From Dugong dugon (Eukaryota > Chordata > Mammalia > Sirenia > Dugongidae), in NCBI GenBank assembly GCA_030035585.1, contig CM057482.1, positions 42,699,501 through 42,763,500 of the forward strand: a stretch of DNA of 64,000 nt. The letters are read 5' to 3'. How positions within the stretch are numbered: position 1 is the first letter of the stretch; every line of letters begins with the position of its first letter. The notes beneath the pieces are model-generated. The model was not told the origin of the DNA, ran no database searches, and worked only from the letters and a program-made list of their open reading frames with translations. Position numbers and translations under genes: made by a program. Below are positions 33,386 to 43,589 of the stretch, piece after piece.

Positions 33386-34435
33386 CTAGGTCCTGCCTGA
33401 GGGCTTAAGCTGTTTGTCCTCAGATCGAAGAACTCCCTTTAATAATTCTTGTAAGTTTGGTTTGACTTTTGCATATTCCTTTAGTTTCTGTTTATCTGGA
33501 AATGACCTAATTTCACCATCAGATCTGAATGAGAGTTTTGCAGGATATATTATTCTTGGCTGACAATTTTTTTCTTTCAAGATTTTATATATGTCATCCC
33601 ATTGCCTTCTTGCCTGCGTGGTTTCTGCTGAATAATCTGAGCTTAGTCTTATTGTTTCTCCTCTGTATGTGACTTCTTGTTTTTCCCGAGCTGCTCTCAG
33701 GATTCTTTGTTTGTCTTTAGTTTTAGCGAGTGTGAATATGATATGTCTTGGTGATTTTCTTTTGGGGTCTCTTCTATATGGGGTTCGTTGAGCTTCTTGG
33801 ATGACCAGCTTTTCATCTTTCATGATATTGGGAAAGTTTTCTGTCAGCAGTTCCTCAATGATCCTCTCTGTGTTTTCTGTTTTCTTCCCCTGTTCTGGTA
33901 TGCCAATCACTCGTAAGTTTTTGCTTTTAATTGTGTCCCACATAACTCTCAGGGTCTCTTCATTTTTCTTTGTTCTTTTTTCTGAGTTTTCCTGAAACAG
34001 AGTTGTATCCAAGTGTTTGTCTTCAGTTCCACTGATCCTGTCTTCCATGGTTTCAAATCTACTTCTCAGCCCTTCTATGACACCGTCCATTTCTGAAATC
34101 TTGTTGTTTATCTTTTGGATTTCTAATTGTTGTTTTTGTATAATTTCGAGTTGTGAATTTATTTTGGCATTTTGTTCTTGCATCATCTTCCTGAATTCTT
34201 CCAATTTTTTGTCTGTATTTTCCATAAATTTGTCTATTTTTTCCTCATGTTTGTCAGCTTTTTGCCTCAGTTCTTGGAAAATTCCGAGTATTAGTGATTT
34301 GAGTTCCGTATCAGGTACTTCTAGTGCATTTTCTTCCACAGGAGAGTTATCTGGTGTTTTAATTTGGACGCCTATTGGAGCCATCTTGTCTTGTTTTTGT
34401 AAATGTTTTGATATTGTTTGCTGTTTTCGGGGCAT
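33386..34435 (-). CDS. LINE-1 ORF1 protein: trimeric RNA-binding nucleic-acid chaperone (349 aa)
   Basis: ORF1p coats L1 RNA in the cytoplasmic ribonucleoprotein and acts as a chaperone during integration. Residues about 45-165 form a long charged heptad-rich region (the coiled-coil trimer stalk). Residues about 172-250 look like the RRM domain, starting at KNLRVIGIPE. Residues about 252-325 look like the C-terminal domain, with TTQARRQWDD (272-281) and CQPRIIYPAK (291-300), where the arginine pair 276-277 is the usual RNA-contacting site. Human ORF1p is 338 aa, so length and domain order are normal. The start ATG at 34435 follows the A/T-rich end of the 5'UTR. No stop or frameshift is seen. 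Confidence 0.95.
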   Translation of the reverse strand: MPRKQQTISKHLQKQDKMAPIGVQIKTPDNSPVEENALEVPDTELKSLILGIFQELRQKADKHEEKIDKFMENTDKKLEEFRKMMQEQNAKINSQLEIIQKQQLEIQKINNKISEMDGVIEGLRSRFETMEDRISGTEDKHLDTTLFQENSEKRTKKNEETLRVMWDTIKSKNLRVIGIPEQGKKTENTERIIEELLTENFPNIMKDEKLVIQEAQRTPYRRDPKRKSPRHIIFTLAKTKDKQRILRAAREKQEVTYRGETIRLSSDYSAETTQARRQWDDIYKILKEKNCQPRIIYPAKLSFRSDGEIRSFPDKQKLKEYAKVKPNLQELLKGVLRSEDKQLKPSGRT

Positions 34436-35147
34436 TCAGTAAATATTTCTCTCGTTTATTGATTGTAGATTTTTTTTTTTTTTTTTTTCGTTCTTGTGGT
34501 ACAGCTGGGCAGATCTAGTTGAGGAGGAGCCACTGGGATGGGTTGCTTGTGGCACTCACCGCAGCCACCAGGACGGTCGGTAGTCAGTGCTGGGCAGGTT
34601 CCAATAGGGCGTGCCTGCACCGCTTGGTGATGTGATGTCTAGTGCACGGTGCAGGTAGGTAGGGTGCAGCGGGAAGATGGTTATGTGTGAAGCTAAGCTG
34701 GATATGGGAGAGAGGAGAGAGGAGGAGGAGCAAAAAGCGTACAAACATAAAAGAATGCTAGAGGAGTTTGTCGTTGGAATGTACAGATGAGAGACTATGG
34801 GATGGAGGAAACCAGAAGGGGGAAGAGAAAGAAAAGGAAAGAATGACCAAATGAAAATCAGAAAAGTTAAAAAACTGCAAAGTTCCCAGGGATCGCACCG
34901 ATGCAGCTATGAGGTCTGGGGGAGTCGGTCTCAATTTTCACAGCTCAGCCTGGCCAGAAGGTACAGAGGCATACATCGCCTGGTATTCAGGGATCAGAAA
35001 GAGAAGGAAGAGATAGAGGGACAAGAAATTAAGCAATGAAGAAAGACAAAAGAGAAAAAGAGGTAAAATATGACAAAACTAATCAAAAAAGGAAGAAAAA
35101 TAAAATTGAGAAAAAAAAAAAAAAAAAAGGGCAACACCAGCAGTCAG
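34436..35147 (-). other. LINE-1 5'UTR, ORF1-proximal part
   Basis: Non-repetitive linker between the 266-bp monomers and ORF1. The plus strand has a T run at 34471-34488 and an A run at 35111-35128 (opposite runs on the sense strand). No ORF with L1 features. Confidence 0.8.
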
Positions 35148-36044
35148 TGCCTACAAATGGGACCCAGAGAGCCCCCACTCAGGGGCGCTAATTCCAAGAA
35201 GCCGATAGTCTCGGGGTTAAGTGACCGTGGCCACAGGAAGCAGAGGGGCCAACGAACAAAGGCCCCAGGATCCCACCCGCGCGGGAGCCCAGACCTGGAA
35301 ACAGCCACACGCCCGAACGCAGCCCTACAGCCCCGCAGGAGAGAGCAGAGATGGCCCTCGGAACCAGGCACCCAGGCAAAAGGAGGGGGAGGCGGCAGGA
35401 AAAGTTCCGCTAGGTGCCAGCAAACGGCTCCCAGAAAGCCCCCAGCCCGGGCGCGCGGAACCCAAGCACCGGCGCCCCCCCGCCCAGGGACCCCGGCCAC
35501 GGAAAGCAGAGGGGTGAACGAACAAAGGCCCCGGGATCCCACCCACGTGGGAGCCCAGACCCAGAAACAGCCACACGCCCGCACGCAGCTCCACAGCCCC
35601 GCAGGAGAGAGCAGAGACAGCACCCGGACCCAGGCACCCAGGCAAAAGGAGGGGGAGGCGGCAGAAAAAGGTCCGCTAGGTGCCAGCAAACGGCTCCCAG
35701 AAAGCCCCCAGCCCGGGCGCGCGGAACCCAAGCACCGGCGCCCCCCCGCCCAGGGACCCCGGCCACGGAAAGCAGAGGGGCGAACGAACAAAGGCCCCGG
35801 GATCCCACCCACGCGGGAGCCCAGACCCAGAAACAGCCACACGCCCGCACGCAGCCTTACAGCCCCGCAGGAGAGAGCAGAGACGGCACTCGGAACCAGG
35901 CACCCAGGCAAAAGGAGGGGGAGGTGGCAGAGAAAGGTTCGCTAGCTGCCAGCAAATGGCTCCCAGAAAGCCGCCAGCCCAGGCGCGCGGAATCCAAGCA
36001 CCAGCACCCCCCAGCCCAGAGACCCTGGCCACGGAAAGCAGGGG
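35148..36044 (-). repeat. LINE-1 5'UTR tandem monomers, 266-bp period, 3.4 units
   Basis: The anchor 'TGCCAGCAAA' occurs at 35415, 35681 and 35947 and, diverged ('TGCCTACAAA'), at 35148. Spacings are 267, 266 and 266. Units 35415-35680 and 35681-35946 are nearly identical over their whole length; the first is more diverged and the last is partial (to about 36044). The tract is very GC- and CpG-rich. Monomeric L1 promoters are well known in mouse, where each monomer adds promoter strength, so the same role is plausible here but unproven. Confidence 0.92.
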
Positions 36045-36406
36045 ATCCCCAGCTGAGGCGGAGAGGGGTGGGTGGTGGGAGAGCGCGCACCGCAGTTTAC
36101 CGGTCGTTCTGTCTCCGACCAGATGCTCTGCAAGGCTGTTCTCCCGTTTGCTGGTCTCTGATAGGAATCCAAGATGGTGGATCCGCGCTGCGTTAGCTGG
36201 TAAGGAATCTCTGCCTGAGTCTCTCCTCGCTCTCCGTTCTCTTTTAGTATTCTCACTCCGTTTGGTGTTTGGCTGAGTTCTTTATCTCTTCATTTGGTGT
36301 TCTAGGGTTTCAGGATTGTTGATTCTCTGTTAGGCTTAGTTTTTCGGATCTTTGCTGTGGAGGGACGGCGTGGTGTTTCTGCCTAGAGCGCCATCTTGCC
36401 CCTCTC
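36045..36406 (-). promoter_or_regulatory. LINE-1 5' end with YY1-type motifs
   Basis: The sense strand starts GAGAGGGGCAAGATGGCGCT. The CAAGATGGCG core (36390-36399 on the opposite strand, 'cgccatcttg') is a YY1-type motif at about +8 to +17; in human L1 a YY1 site near +13 positions transcription start. A second motif, CCAAGATGGTGG, lies at 36167-36178 in the opposite orientation, facing outward on the plus strand. Confidence 0.6.
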
Positions 36407-36424
36407 TGAACTGCCAACCTTTTT
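36407..36424. repeat. Target-site duplication of the LINE-1 (5' side)
   Basis: TGAACTGCCAACCTTTTT, identical to 27567-27584. The cleavage site on the plus strand would be TTTTT/GG. Confidence 0.93.
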
Positions 36425-36466
36425 GGTTAGCAGCCAAATTCTTAGCCACTGTGCCACCACGGCTAC
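36425..36466 (-). mobile_element. AfroSINE type A, head part (continued after LINE-1)
   Basis: 'ggttagcagccaaattctta' and 'gtgccaccacggctac' complete the SINE at 27461-27584. Confidence 0.92.
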
Positions 36467-36476
36467 AGAGGACCGT

Positions 36477-37659
36477 CAGAACTCAGAAAATACCTGAAAC
36501 TTGAACACTAAATTTTGAATTCATTAGTAATATAAAAGTAGTAAAAATGGGTACAACCAATAAATATTTTTAAAAATTAGGAAAGGAGTAGCCACCAATT
36601 TGAACTTCTATTAGGGACTGAAAATGCTGAGAAGTTTCTCTCTTCCAACCAAATAGCTTGCCAAGAAATGTGACTTGGGCTTGTTCCTTACTCTGCAGTA
36701 AAACCAGCCTCGGAGCCCTTGTGGACTTCTCTTTCAGCCCTGGGATCTTGAGGGACTGGAAAACAATGAGCCTGAATCCCTGGACCACTGTTTGTCTGCT
36801 TTTCCACATCCTGAGTAAAGAACAGTTTTCCATTAGTGGAAAGATTGGGTTTTGACCTTCAAGAGAAGTGCTCTTCATCAAGTGACCATAGAAGCAGTTT
36901 CCAAGGCATCCAAAAAATCACATGTGTATCTCTCAACCTTTACTCTGTTTTCAAAGTCATCCAAAGACAACGAGAAGAGCCCCTGTTTTGAGGCTTACCA
37001 AAGAATGGGCACTTACCAAAGAATGGGTACCTGAAGGTGGGCCTCAAGGTTCTAATGATCTGTGAGACAGGCTACACCATTTCATTCTGCAACAGAATAA
37101 AAACAATGCAGTGATGTCTACTCCTGTTTATGAATATGTTGTCACTCTTAAATCCTAGCTCCTTGTCAGTTTAGTGACTGAATCTCAGCTGATTCTCATT
37201 TTAGGCCATTATTTTTCTGTTGTTGTGTCATGTTCCTGGTTCACCTCCCCTAAGCCACCAGCACAAGTATCCCTATGAACCTAAACCAGCCCAATCAAGA
37301 AAATTGTTGCAAAAAATGTATATGCACTACAGTCCTATGCATGGAATATAATGTATTCCAACTCCCAGCAAAATCAGTTTTACAATTTCTGGTGGAACAT
37401 GTTTTCATGCTTTTCTCTATTCTGGTAGCAGGGAATTTCCATCTTGGATGTGACACTTTCCGACTCTTCCTGCAGAAAAACAGGAATACAGACTCCCTGG
37501 GTGGAAGGAAGCCTTGTCCCAGGAGGTACCCAGCTAGGACAGACTGAGAGTTTCCTGTGTAGAGTAGGATCTTTGTACAGGTGGTTGGTGCGAGTAGATT
37601 TACAGTTTCTGCCTTGAGGAAAGAATCCAAAATTTAGACAATCCTATAAGAAATACAGT
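36477..37659. other. Unique sequence with an 18-bp tandem repeat
   Basis: Positions about 36998-37032 hold 'taccaaagaatgggcact' followed by a near-identical copy. No gene or transposon recognised. Confidence 0.4.
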
Positions 37660-37985
37660 CATGCCATCCCCTTGGTCTGTGCTTAAGGATTTTCATGGCT
37701 ACCCACTGCCTACAAATTCCTTAGTATGGAATATAAGGTCATCCACAAGAATGCCTCTACCTGTGGTCAGCATGCACTATCCCCGACCCCTTCCACTCCT
37801 GCCCCTATCCTCACTGTACTACTTTCTTTTCAATCCGCAAGCTGTATGCATGCAGTTTTCTGCATTTCCTCATATTGTTACCACTTGCCAGTATGTATAC
37901 TGTATGTATACATATGTATGTATCCTATATCTGCTTGGCAAATTTCTGTTCACCCTACCTGGCCCATTTTGGATATCAAACTTTG
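37660..37985 (+). mobile_element. L2 LINE fragment
   Basis: 'catggctacccactgcctac', 'ttagtatggaatataaggtc', 'ttttctgcatttcctcatat' follow the order of the L2 segment upstream of its 3' end. A TATG-type microsatellite sits at about 37890-37925. Confidence 0.5.
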
Positions 37986-38099
37986 TTTGTATGTTTGCTA
38001 GAACCAGGCCATCCTTTTCCTACAGAGAGGTGATAAATTAACCTGTCCACACCAGTCAGGGTGCTTGGGAGTCCAGTATGGATTTCAGCCCTACCACTG

Positions 38100-38500
38100 G
38101 GGTGGAGACTGCTAGGTTTCCACCCAAACCCATCCACCCGCCTTTTCCACAATAACATAGTTGTAGCTGGGCATGCAGTTATCCAGCTAAGAGCTATAAT
38201 TCACAGCCCTCCTGGGGCTTGATGTGCCAAGTGACTAGATCCTGGCCACATGTGGGATTGCTGAGTACCATGTCTGGGACAGAACTTGAGTCTCTTCCAC
38301 TGGCTGCTCCCGGCCTCTGCCCCTTCCCCTCCTGGAGCTTCAACCAGGAGGATGAGAACAGGGGATGACAGAGGAGCCAGGGGAAAGGACCGGAGGTTTG
38401 GAGTGACCTCATGAAACAGAGTAGCCCATCTCTCTTCCAGATTGATACACAAGAGAAAAATAAACTTCCTTCTTTAAGCCACTCTTTTGTTAGTTGCTCT
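38100..38500 (+). mobile_element. LTR-like or MER-type repeat fragment
   Basis: 'catgcagttatccagctaag', 'tggggcttgatgtgccaag', and the end 'gagaaaaataaacttccttc' with 'ttaagccactc' follow the pattern of an old mammalian LTR. Boundaries and family uncertain. Confidence 0.4.
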
Positions 38501-38529
38501 GTCTCTCTCTCTCTTTTGAATCCACTTGA

Positions 38530-38745
38530 TCTTCTACCTGTCTACAGACATATTGGTTTTGTGACCTTGGACAATTGACTTGACCACATTTTCTGCATCT
38601 GCAAAATGGACATCATGACTTCATATGATTTTAATGAGGATTAAATGAATTAATCCATGAAAATCCTCAGTTTGAGGCCTGTTCCAGAGTCTTTGTTGAA
38701 TGAATGTGATGGTGATAATGATGATGCCCATTGTTATTGTTTCCA
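38530..38745 (+). mobile_element. MIR
   Basis: 'gaccttggacaattgacttg', 'tctgcatctgcaaaatggac', 'aatgaggattaaatgaatta'. Confidence 0.65.
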
Positions 38746-38852
38746 GAATAATGTTTTTGTTTATGAGCCAGTCTCCCTGACTCAGACTATGAGATCTAGG
38801 GGCAGGGGCCAAGTGGTATTTTTTTCTTACCCTCAGGGTGTGGGCTATAGCA

Positions 38853-38920
38853 AAAAACAAACAACAAACAAATCCATTGCAGTTGAGTAGATTCTGACTC
38901 ATAGCAACACTATAGACTCT
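38853..38920 (-). mobile_element. AfroSINE, 5'-truncated tail
   Basis: The plus strand reads 'aacaaacaaatccattgcag', 'gattctgactcatagcaac' and then stops. Confidence 0.7.
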
Positions 38921-39149
38921 CAAAAAGTAAGTGTTGAGTCTATGCTTGCTGAGTGGCTGGTAAGGGTCCAGGGGGCCTCCTCCCTGGTCCTCTCCTTTCC
39001 TCTGACCTCCTGCCTAGACTAGTGCAGGCCCTGAGATCTCCAGCCTCTCCCTGCATCAGCGTCCATCAGAGGGCCTGGGAAACACTGTCTTCCAGGTCTG
39101 GCAAGGTTTTAGGGTATGTGTTCTCAAGGTCTGCTCACCCACTCCTTTG

Positions 39150-39530
39150 TTTATTACTTTACTCCTTCAATGAGTATTTATTAAGTAGCTATTACACTTG
39201 GCAGAGTCTATGGGTGGTACAAACAGTTCAAGCACTTGGATGCTAACCAAAAGTTTAGAGGTTGGATTCCATCCAGTGGCACCTTGGAAGAAAGGCCAGA
39301 AGAAAGCAGCCATTGAAAACCCTATGGAGCACAGTTCTAGTGTGACACACATGGGTTCACCATGAGTCAGAGTTGACTCGATGGCAACGGGTATTATGCC
39401 TGGCACTGAGCTAGGGACAAGGATAGCTTGTGAACAGACGACATGAAGTCCCCTTTTACTACTCTTGTCTTTCTTGGGAAAGAAGACAAATGATAACTGA
39501 ATAATCAAATATATAGTCTAGAAAATGGAG
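39150..39530 (-). mobile_element. L2 3' end, split by a SINE
   Basis: Left part: 'caatgagtatttattaagta' and 'gctattacacttgg'. Right part: 'gcctggcactgagctaggga', 'caaggatagcttgtgaac'. The type B SINE at 39204-39400 separates them. Confidence 0.6.
39204..39400 (+). mobile_element. AfroSINE type B
   Basis: 'tctatgggtggtacaaacag', 'tggatgctaaccaaaagttt', 'aaaccctatggagcacagtt', 'gagttgactcgatggcaac'. Confidence 0.88.
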
Positions 39531-39585
39531 GATGGGAGGAAATGACATGAAGGGAAGGAAAGGATCATGTGCTGGGAAATGACTG

Positions 39586-39598
39586 GGGGGGGGGGGGT
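39586..39598. repeat. Poly-G run
   Basis: Uninterrupted G run of about 12-13 bases. Length may be affected by sequencing. Confidence 0.8.
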
Positions 39599-39895
39599 CT
39601 GGGCGGGGACGCTGAGTCTGCAGCCTGAACTCTGTTTGCCTGTTCCTGCTATGTTCCATCAACTTGGGTCAAGTTCAGTAACAGCCTAGTGGAGTGCCTT
39701 GTTGAGGACGCTCAACTTATCACTGGAATGCGGAACTCACTCTGACAGATCTCTGAGGAAATTGGAACCCACCAGCTGCAAGTGTTAGCTGGGATTCTGG
39801 AGAGGCACAAAAGATTCAAACTTTTTTTTTTTTTCAAACATCAGAGACTTTACAGGTAGTTTATAACTTATCCTGCTCATAATATACCACTAAAT

Positions 39896-40374
39896 GTAAT
39901 AAAATATTTTTGTTTCCTAGGGCTGCTACAAACTGGGTAGCTTAAAATACCATAAATGGGTTGACTTAAAGCAATGGAAATTTGTTCTCTCACAATTCTG
40001 GAGGCCAGAAGTCCCAAATCAAGCATTGACTGGGCCACGCTCCCTTTGATGTTCTAGGGAAAAACTCTGTTGCATGCCTCTCTCCTAGGTTCTGGTGGCT
40101 CCCAGTAATCCTTGGCATCCCTTGGCTTGTAAATGCATTACTCCCATTTCTATCTCTGTTTTCCAGTGACCACCTTCCCTCTATGTGATTGAATCTCTTC
40201 TCTTCATATCAGGACACCAGGCATATTGGATTAGAGCCCACCTTAATCTAATACGACCTCATCTTGACTACGTTACAGTGGCAAAGACCCTGTTTCAAAT
40301 ATGGTCACATTCACAGGTGCTGGTGGTTAAGAGTTGTACATAATTTTTTACGGGACACAATTCAACCCACAACA
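39896..40374 (+). mobile_element. LTR-like block (possibly MLT2/ERVL type)
   Basis: Begins 'TGTAATAAAATATTTTTG' and ends 'AACCCACAACA' (TG...CA ends). Inside are 'cctagggctgctacaaactg', 'acaattctggaggccagaag', 'atctaatacgacctcatctt' and 'cgggacacaattcaaccc'. No clear TSD was found. Strand and family are by pattern memory only. Confidence 0.45.
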
Positions 40375-41509
40375 CAAAAGATTTTGAGAACTTCCAAATA
40401 AAATTTGCTGTAAGTTTACCTACGAAGAGAAAACAAGAATAACCCCCTCAAATTTCAAAATCTCTCAGATATGCCAATGAGAAATTATCTACTGGGCATC
40501 ACTGGGAACCAATGGAGGTTTTGACTTGGAGTTGAAGGGGTGGACTTATCTTTTCTTTGTAGCTGAGTTCTCCAGAATGTACATGAATATGTTGAGGCTG
40601 CTTATTGAATAGCACTTTTTTGTTTCTTTAATCATTACTCACTACAGCTGAGTGGGAAGAGAGAGGACATGAACTAGCATTTATTGAGCACCTTGCCCAG
40701 TGGACACACTATGGATAATTGGCTATTTAAGGGCATAATTTTCCACCATGATGTTTTATAAAAGTGTTCCGACTTTCCAGCTAGTACAAACATGCCTGAT
40801 TGTTTTTGTTCCAACTTCTGTCGTGGTCCTCTATCCCTTGATAAAACCACTCTTCACACTGAATGCTCAGCAATTATTACAGACAACTAGCTGCAAACTC
40901 TAATGTAGAAAACTCATGAGGAGTGTTTTCTAAATGACCAACCCTGTTACAAATATCGTACATTCTGCTTTCTATGATAATGGTGGCTGGGGCAGGGCTG
41001 TCTGGGGGGTCATTGCTTAGAGGAAAGAAGGATATGCATATGTTGAGTTTAAGTGGGACCCTGTTTAGGTTCCCTGTTGCCCTCTCTGCCCCCAGCCAAA
41101 GATTCAGACTAAACCTGTATATCCCTGTATTTCAAAATGTCTTCTAGAATGAATATCACTTAAATAAAAATACTGCTGTTTGCTATGGTTCAGAATTACC
41201 TTCTTACCTACCATTTTGATTTTCTACCCTTTTACTGGTAGAACTTCACTTTGACACTTGGCCCTGGCACAGATATGAAGTGTTGTGTGGAATCACGTGC
41301 AGATATTTTAGCTGTTGAAGTGCCTACACAAAGATGTAACATGATTTATTCCTCTGATTCTCCAATTTCAATGGCTTAGAATGGCATTTTTTTGTCAATC
41401 ATTGCAGATAAGAAATAGAAATGAGTCTGTTATCTAATTAATTATTGCATTAAGCACTCAATGTATAAACATGCAGAAGAGCATGGTAATAATGATACCT
41501 TCCAGATAC
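40375..41509. other. Unique sequence containing one side of a local duplication
   Basis: Segments 40446-40495 and 40699-40780 have diverged copies at 42012-42061 and 42436-42512. No gene or known repeat recognised. Confidence 0.4.
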
Positions 41510-41715
41510 AGTGGAGCCCCTGAGTGGTGAAAATAATCAGTGTGCTAGGCTGCTAACTGACAGGTTAGAGGTTTGAGTCCACCCAGAGGTGACTCAGAAG
41601 AAAGGCCTGGCAATCTACTTTAGAAAAATCAGCCATTGAAAACCCTGTAGAGCACAGTTCTACTCTGATGTGTATGGGGGTCACCATGAGTTGGAGTCAA
41701 CTCAACAATAACTGA
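41510..41715 (+). mobile_element. AfroSINE type B
   Basis: 'ggagcccctgagtggtgaaa', 'ggctgctaactgacaggtta', 'tagagcacagttctactctg', 'gagtcaactcaacaataact'. Confidence 0.88.
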
Positions 41716-41725
41716 TACTGGACCA

Positions 41726-41915
41726 AAAAACAAAAAACAAACAAACAAACAAAAAACCCAAACCTGTTGCCATGGAGTTGATTCTGACTCATGAGGACCC
41801 TATAGGACAGAACAGAACCATCCCATATGGTTTCTCAGGAGCTGCTGGTGGTTTCAAACTTTTGACTTTTTGGTTAGCAGCCAAGCTCTTAACTACCGTG
41901 CCATCAGGGCTCTGG
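41726..41915 (-). mobile_element. AfroSINE type A
   Basis: Flanked by the exact 10-mer TACTGGACCA at 41716-41725 and 41916-41925. The body is normal ('gttgattctgactcatgagg', 'ggttagcagccaagctct'), with an AAAC-rich tail. Confidence 0.92.
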
Positions 41916-41925
41916 TACTGGACCA

Positions 41926-42779
41926 GATATAGTAAATTGCCAATCTCAGTTGCCTCAAATCCTTTTCTATCCATAAGTAAGCCAAATCTCTCATAGTAGA
42001 AAAATTGTAGGACCTCGAATTTCATAATCTCTCAGATATACCAATAAGAAATGATCATTAGCAGTGCCTGCACCAAAGAACTTCTGAGACTGTAAACAAA
42101 CAGTTTACCTAGAACTGTTGTAGAGAACACTGTATTTGATTGTCAGGTACACGAAGGTCCCCCAGAGACAGAAACAATGCTATTTTGGGTTTGCACTCAC
42201 AGCTGAAACCCTGGTAGTTGCGCCTGTGGTTGTTTATCTGACGTAGCAAAGAGAGGACAGTATGTGTTTTAATCATTTATCTATGAATATTGGGATTACT
42301 TTCAAATCCTACTTAAAGGCTGTATTACTATTTGTATTTTAAGGCCTGGTGAGTCTTTTTCAAATCTGGAAAAATGAATTTAGGTGTGTGAAAAGAGATA
42401 AGCAACAGTGTGTGAACTTCTCTGCTTGAAAACCGAGTGGACGCGCTATGGATAATTGGCTGTCACAAGGCAAATTTTTCCAGCATATTTTATAACAGTG
42501 TTCCGACTTCCAATGAAGAGGAACTTGAAGGAAGGGAATCCAGTTTGTATGGAAATACATCTCTGGCTTCTCAATTAAGAGAAAATAATTAAGTCCATCT
42601 AAGTAAAAACTTTGAAATTCACAGACATGGTCTATTTGTGACTCTTAAACTGCCGAGCACATTTTTTACTACAGCAGTAGAGTCTCCAGCTTAGAAAGAA
42701 CTTCTTGAGTACTCCTCTTGCTGTATTCCTGAAATACACCATTTTCCTTTTCCTACAGTGGTGTTCTTTAAGTCTGGAC
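41926..42779. other. Unique sequence containing the second side of the local duplication
   Basis: See 42012-42061 and 42436-42512, similar to 40.4-40.8 kb. Otherwise unrecognised. Confidence 0.4.
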
Positions 42780-42955
42780 TTTGGTTCACCTCATCTGGGG
42801 TATTTTTAAGAGGCAGAGTCCTTAAATGTTTTAGCTCAGACTCTCTGGACTGGAACCTGGGAATCTGCATTCTTAATAGACACTTCTCATCCCCTTGGAT
42901 GAGCCTTATGCAGGTTTGAGAGTGAGAAGCACCATTTAAGGCCAGGAGGTGGCAC
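42780..42955 (+). mobile_element. MER5-like hAT-Charlie MITE fragment
   Basis: 'gaacctgggaatctgcattc', 'ttaatagacacttctcatcc' and 'gagagtgagaagcacc' follow the MER5 order. A 153-codon minus-strand ORF across it is not credible as a gene. Confidence 0.5.
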
Positions 42956-43589
42956 ATCTCATTTGCAGGCGGTTCAGGGACCACCAGGGGTGCGAGAGAC
43001 CACAGGGAAGGGAAGCAACTCTTAGCTCCCATGAGAGTCGCTAGGACTCTTTCCATTTTGAGTGGCCTGGGCCTCTTTGTTAATAAACATGAAGACTTCT
43101 TTGCTTGTAGAATATGAATAAATATTAAGTGGGTGATAGTTTCTGACTTCATCCTCCGGGGATTAGTCTGTTTAGGATTGTGTGATTAATCATGAAGATC
43201 TTTTGCGCAGTGTGTCGTGTGGCATAGTCCAGAAGAAGTTCTGCCATAGATAATCTTTAATCTTGTTTACTAAATTAACTGCTTGCCTCCAGGAGCAGTC
43301 AGCAGACTTGAACATGAACGAAAGTTTTGAAGAGAAATGTCTGATTTACAAACACCACATGCGTAGCAGGGCCAACCAGACCCTGGTGTAGGGGGAAGGA
43401 CTTTATAAAACATCATTAACTTAGAAATGCTTGGCTTTGGACAAAGGAGCCAAACGTATGCTCAGGTGATGCCAATGTTACATCTACAAACCACTGAGAC
43501 CTTGGACCCATTCAAACCAAAGTTTCTCAGTGCAGGTTAAGAAGCTAGCAGAACTCTAATTTCAAAACCTGATAAGAGTGAAATTTTGC
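42956..43589. other. Unique sequence
   Basis: No gene or repeat recognised. Confidence 0.35.

Larger units (their letters stand above)
27585..36406 (-). mobile_element. Full-length LINE-1 with intact ORF1 and ORF2
   Basis: The element is complete on the minus strand: 5'UTR (36406-34436), ORF1 (34435-33386), spacer (33385-32955), ORF2 (32954-29133), 3'UTR (29132 to about 27640) and an A-rich tail. Its total of about 8.8 kb is longer than the roughly 6-kb human L1, because of a 2-kb 5'UTR, a 431-bp spacer and a 1.5-kb 3'UTR. An 18-bp TSD flanks it, so it arrived by target-primed reverse transcription and has not been rearranged since. Both ORFs are open over full length with catalytic motifs kept, so it may be a young, possibly still competent copy. 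Competence is inference. Confidence 0.96.

Noticed and set aside
35070-35945. 291-codon plus-strand ORF and a 255-codon minus-strand ORF (35144-35911) in the LINE-1 5'UTR
   Set aside because: Both strands and several frames are open because the tract is GC-rich and repeats every 266 bp, which shifts frame each unit. The proteins are low-complexity Pro/Arg/Gly strings. An antisense ORF0-like gene cannot be excluded but has no support.
39586-39598. Poly-G run as a possible regulatory G-quadruplex
   Set aside because: A single homopolymer; length may be a sequencing artefact and no partner runs are arranged around it apart from GGGCGGGG.
42691-43152. 153-codon minus-strand ORF
   Set aside because: It overlaps a MER5-like fragment read backwards and shows no domain or coding signature.
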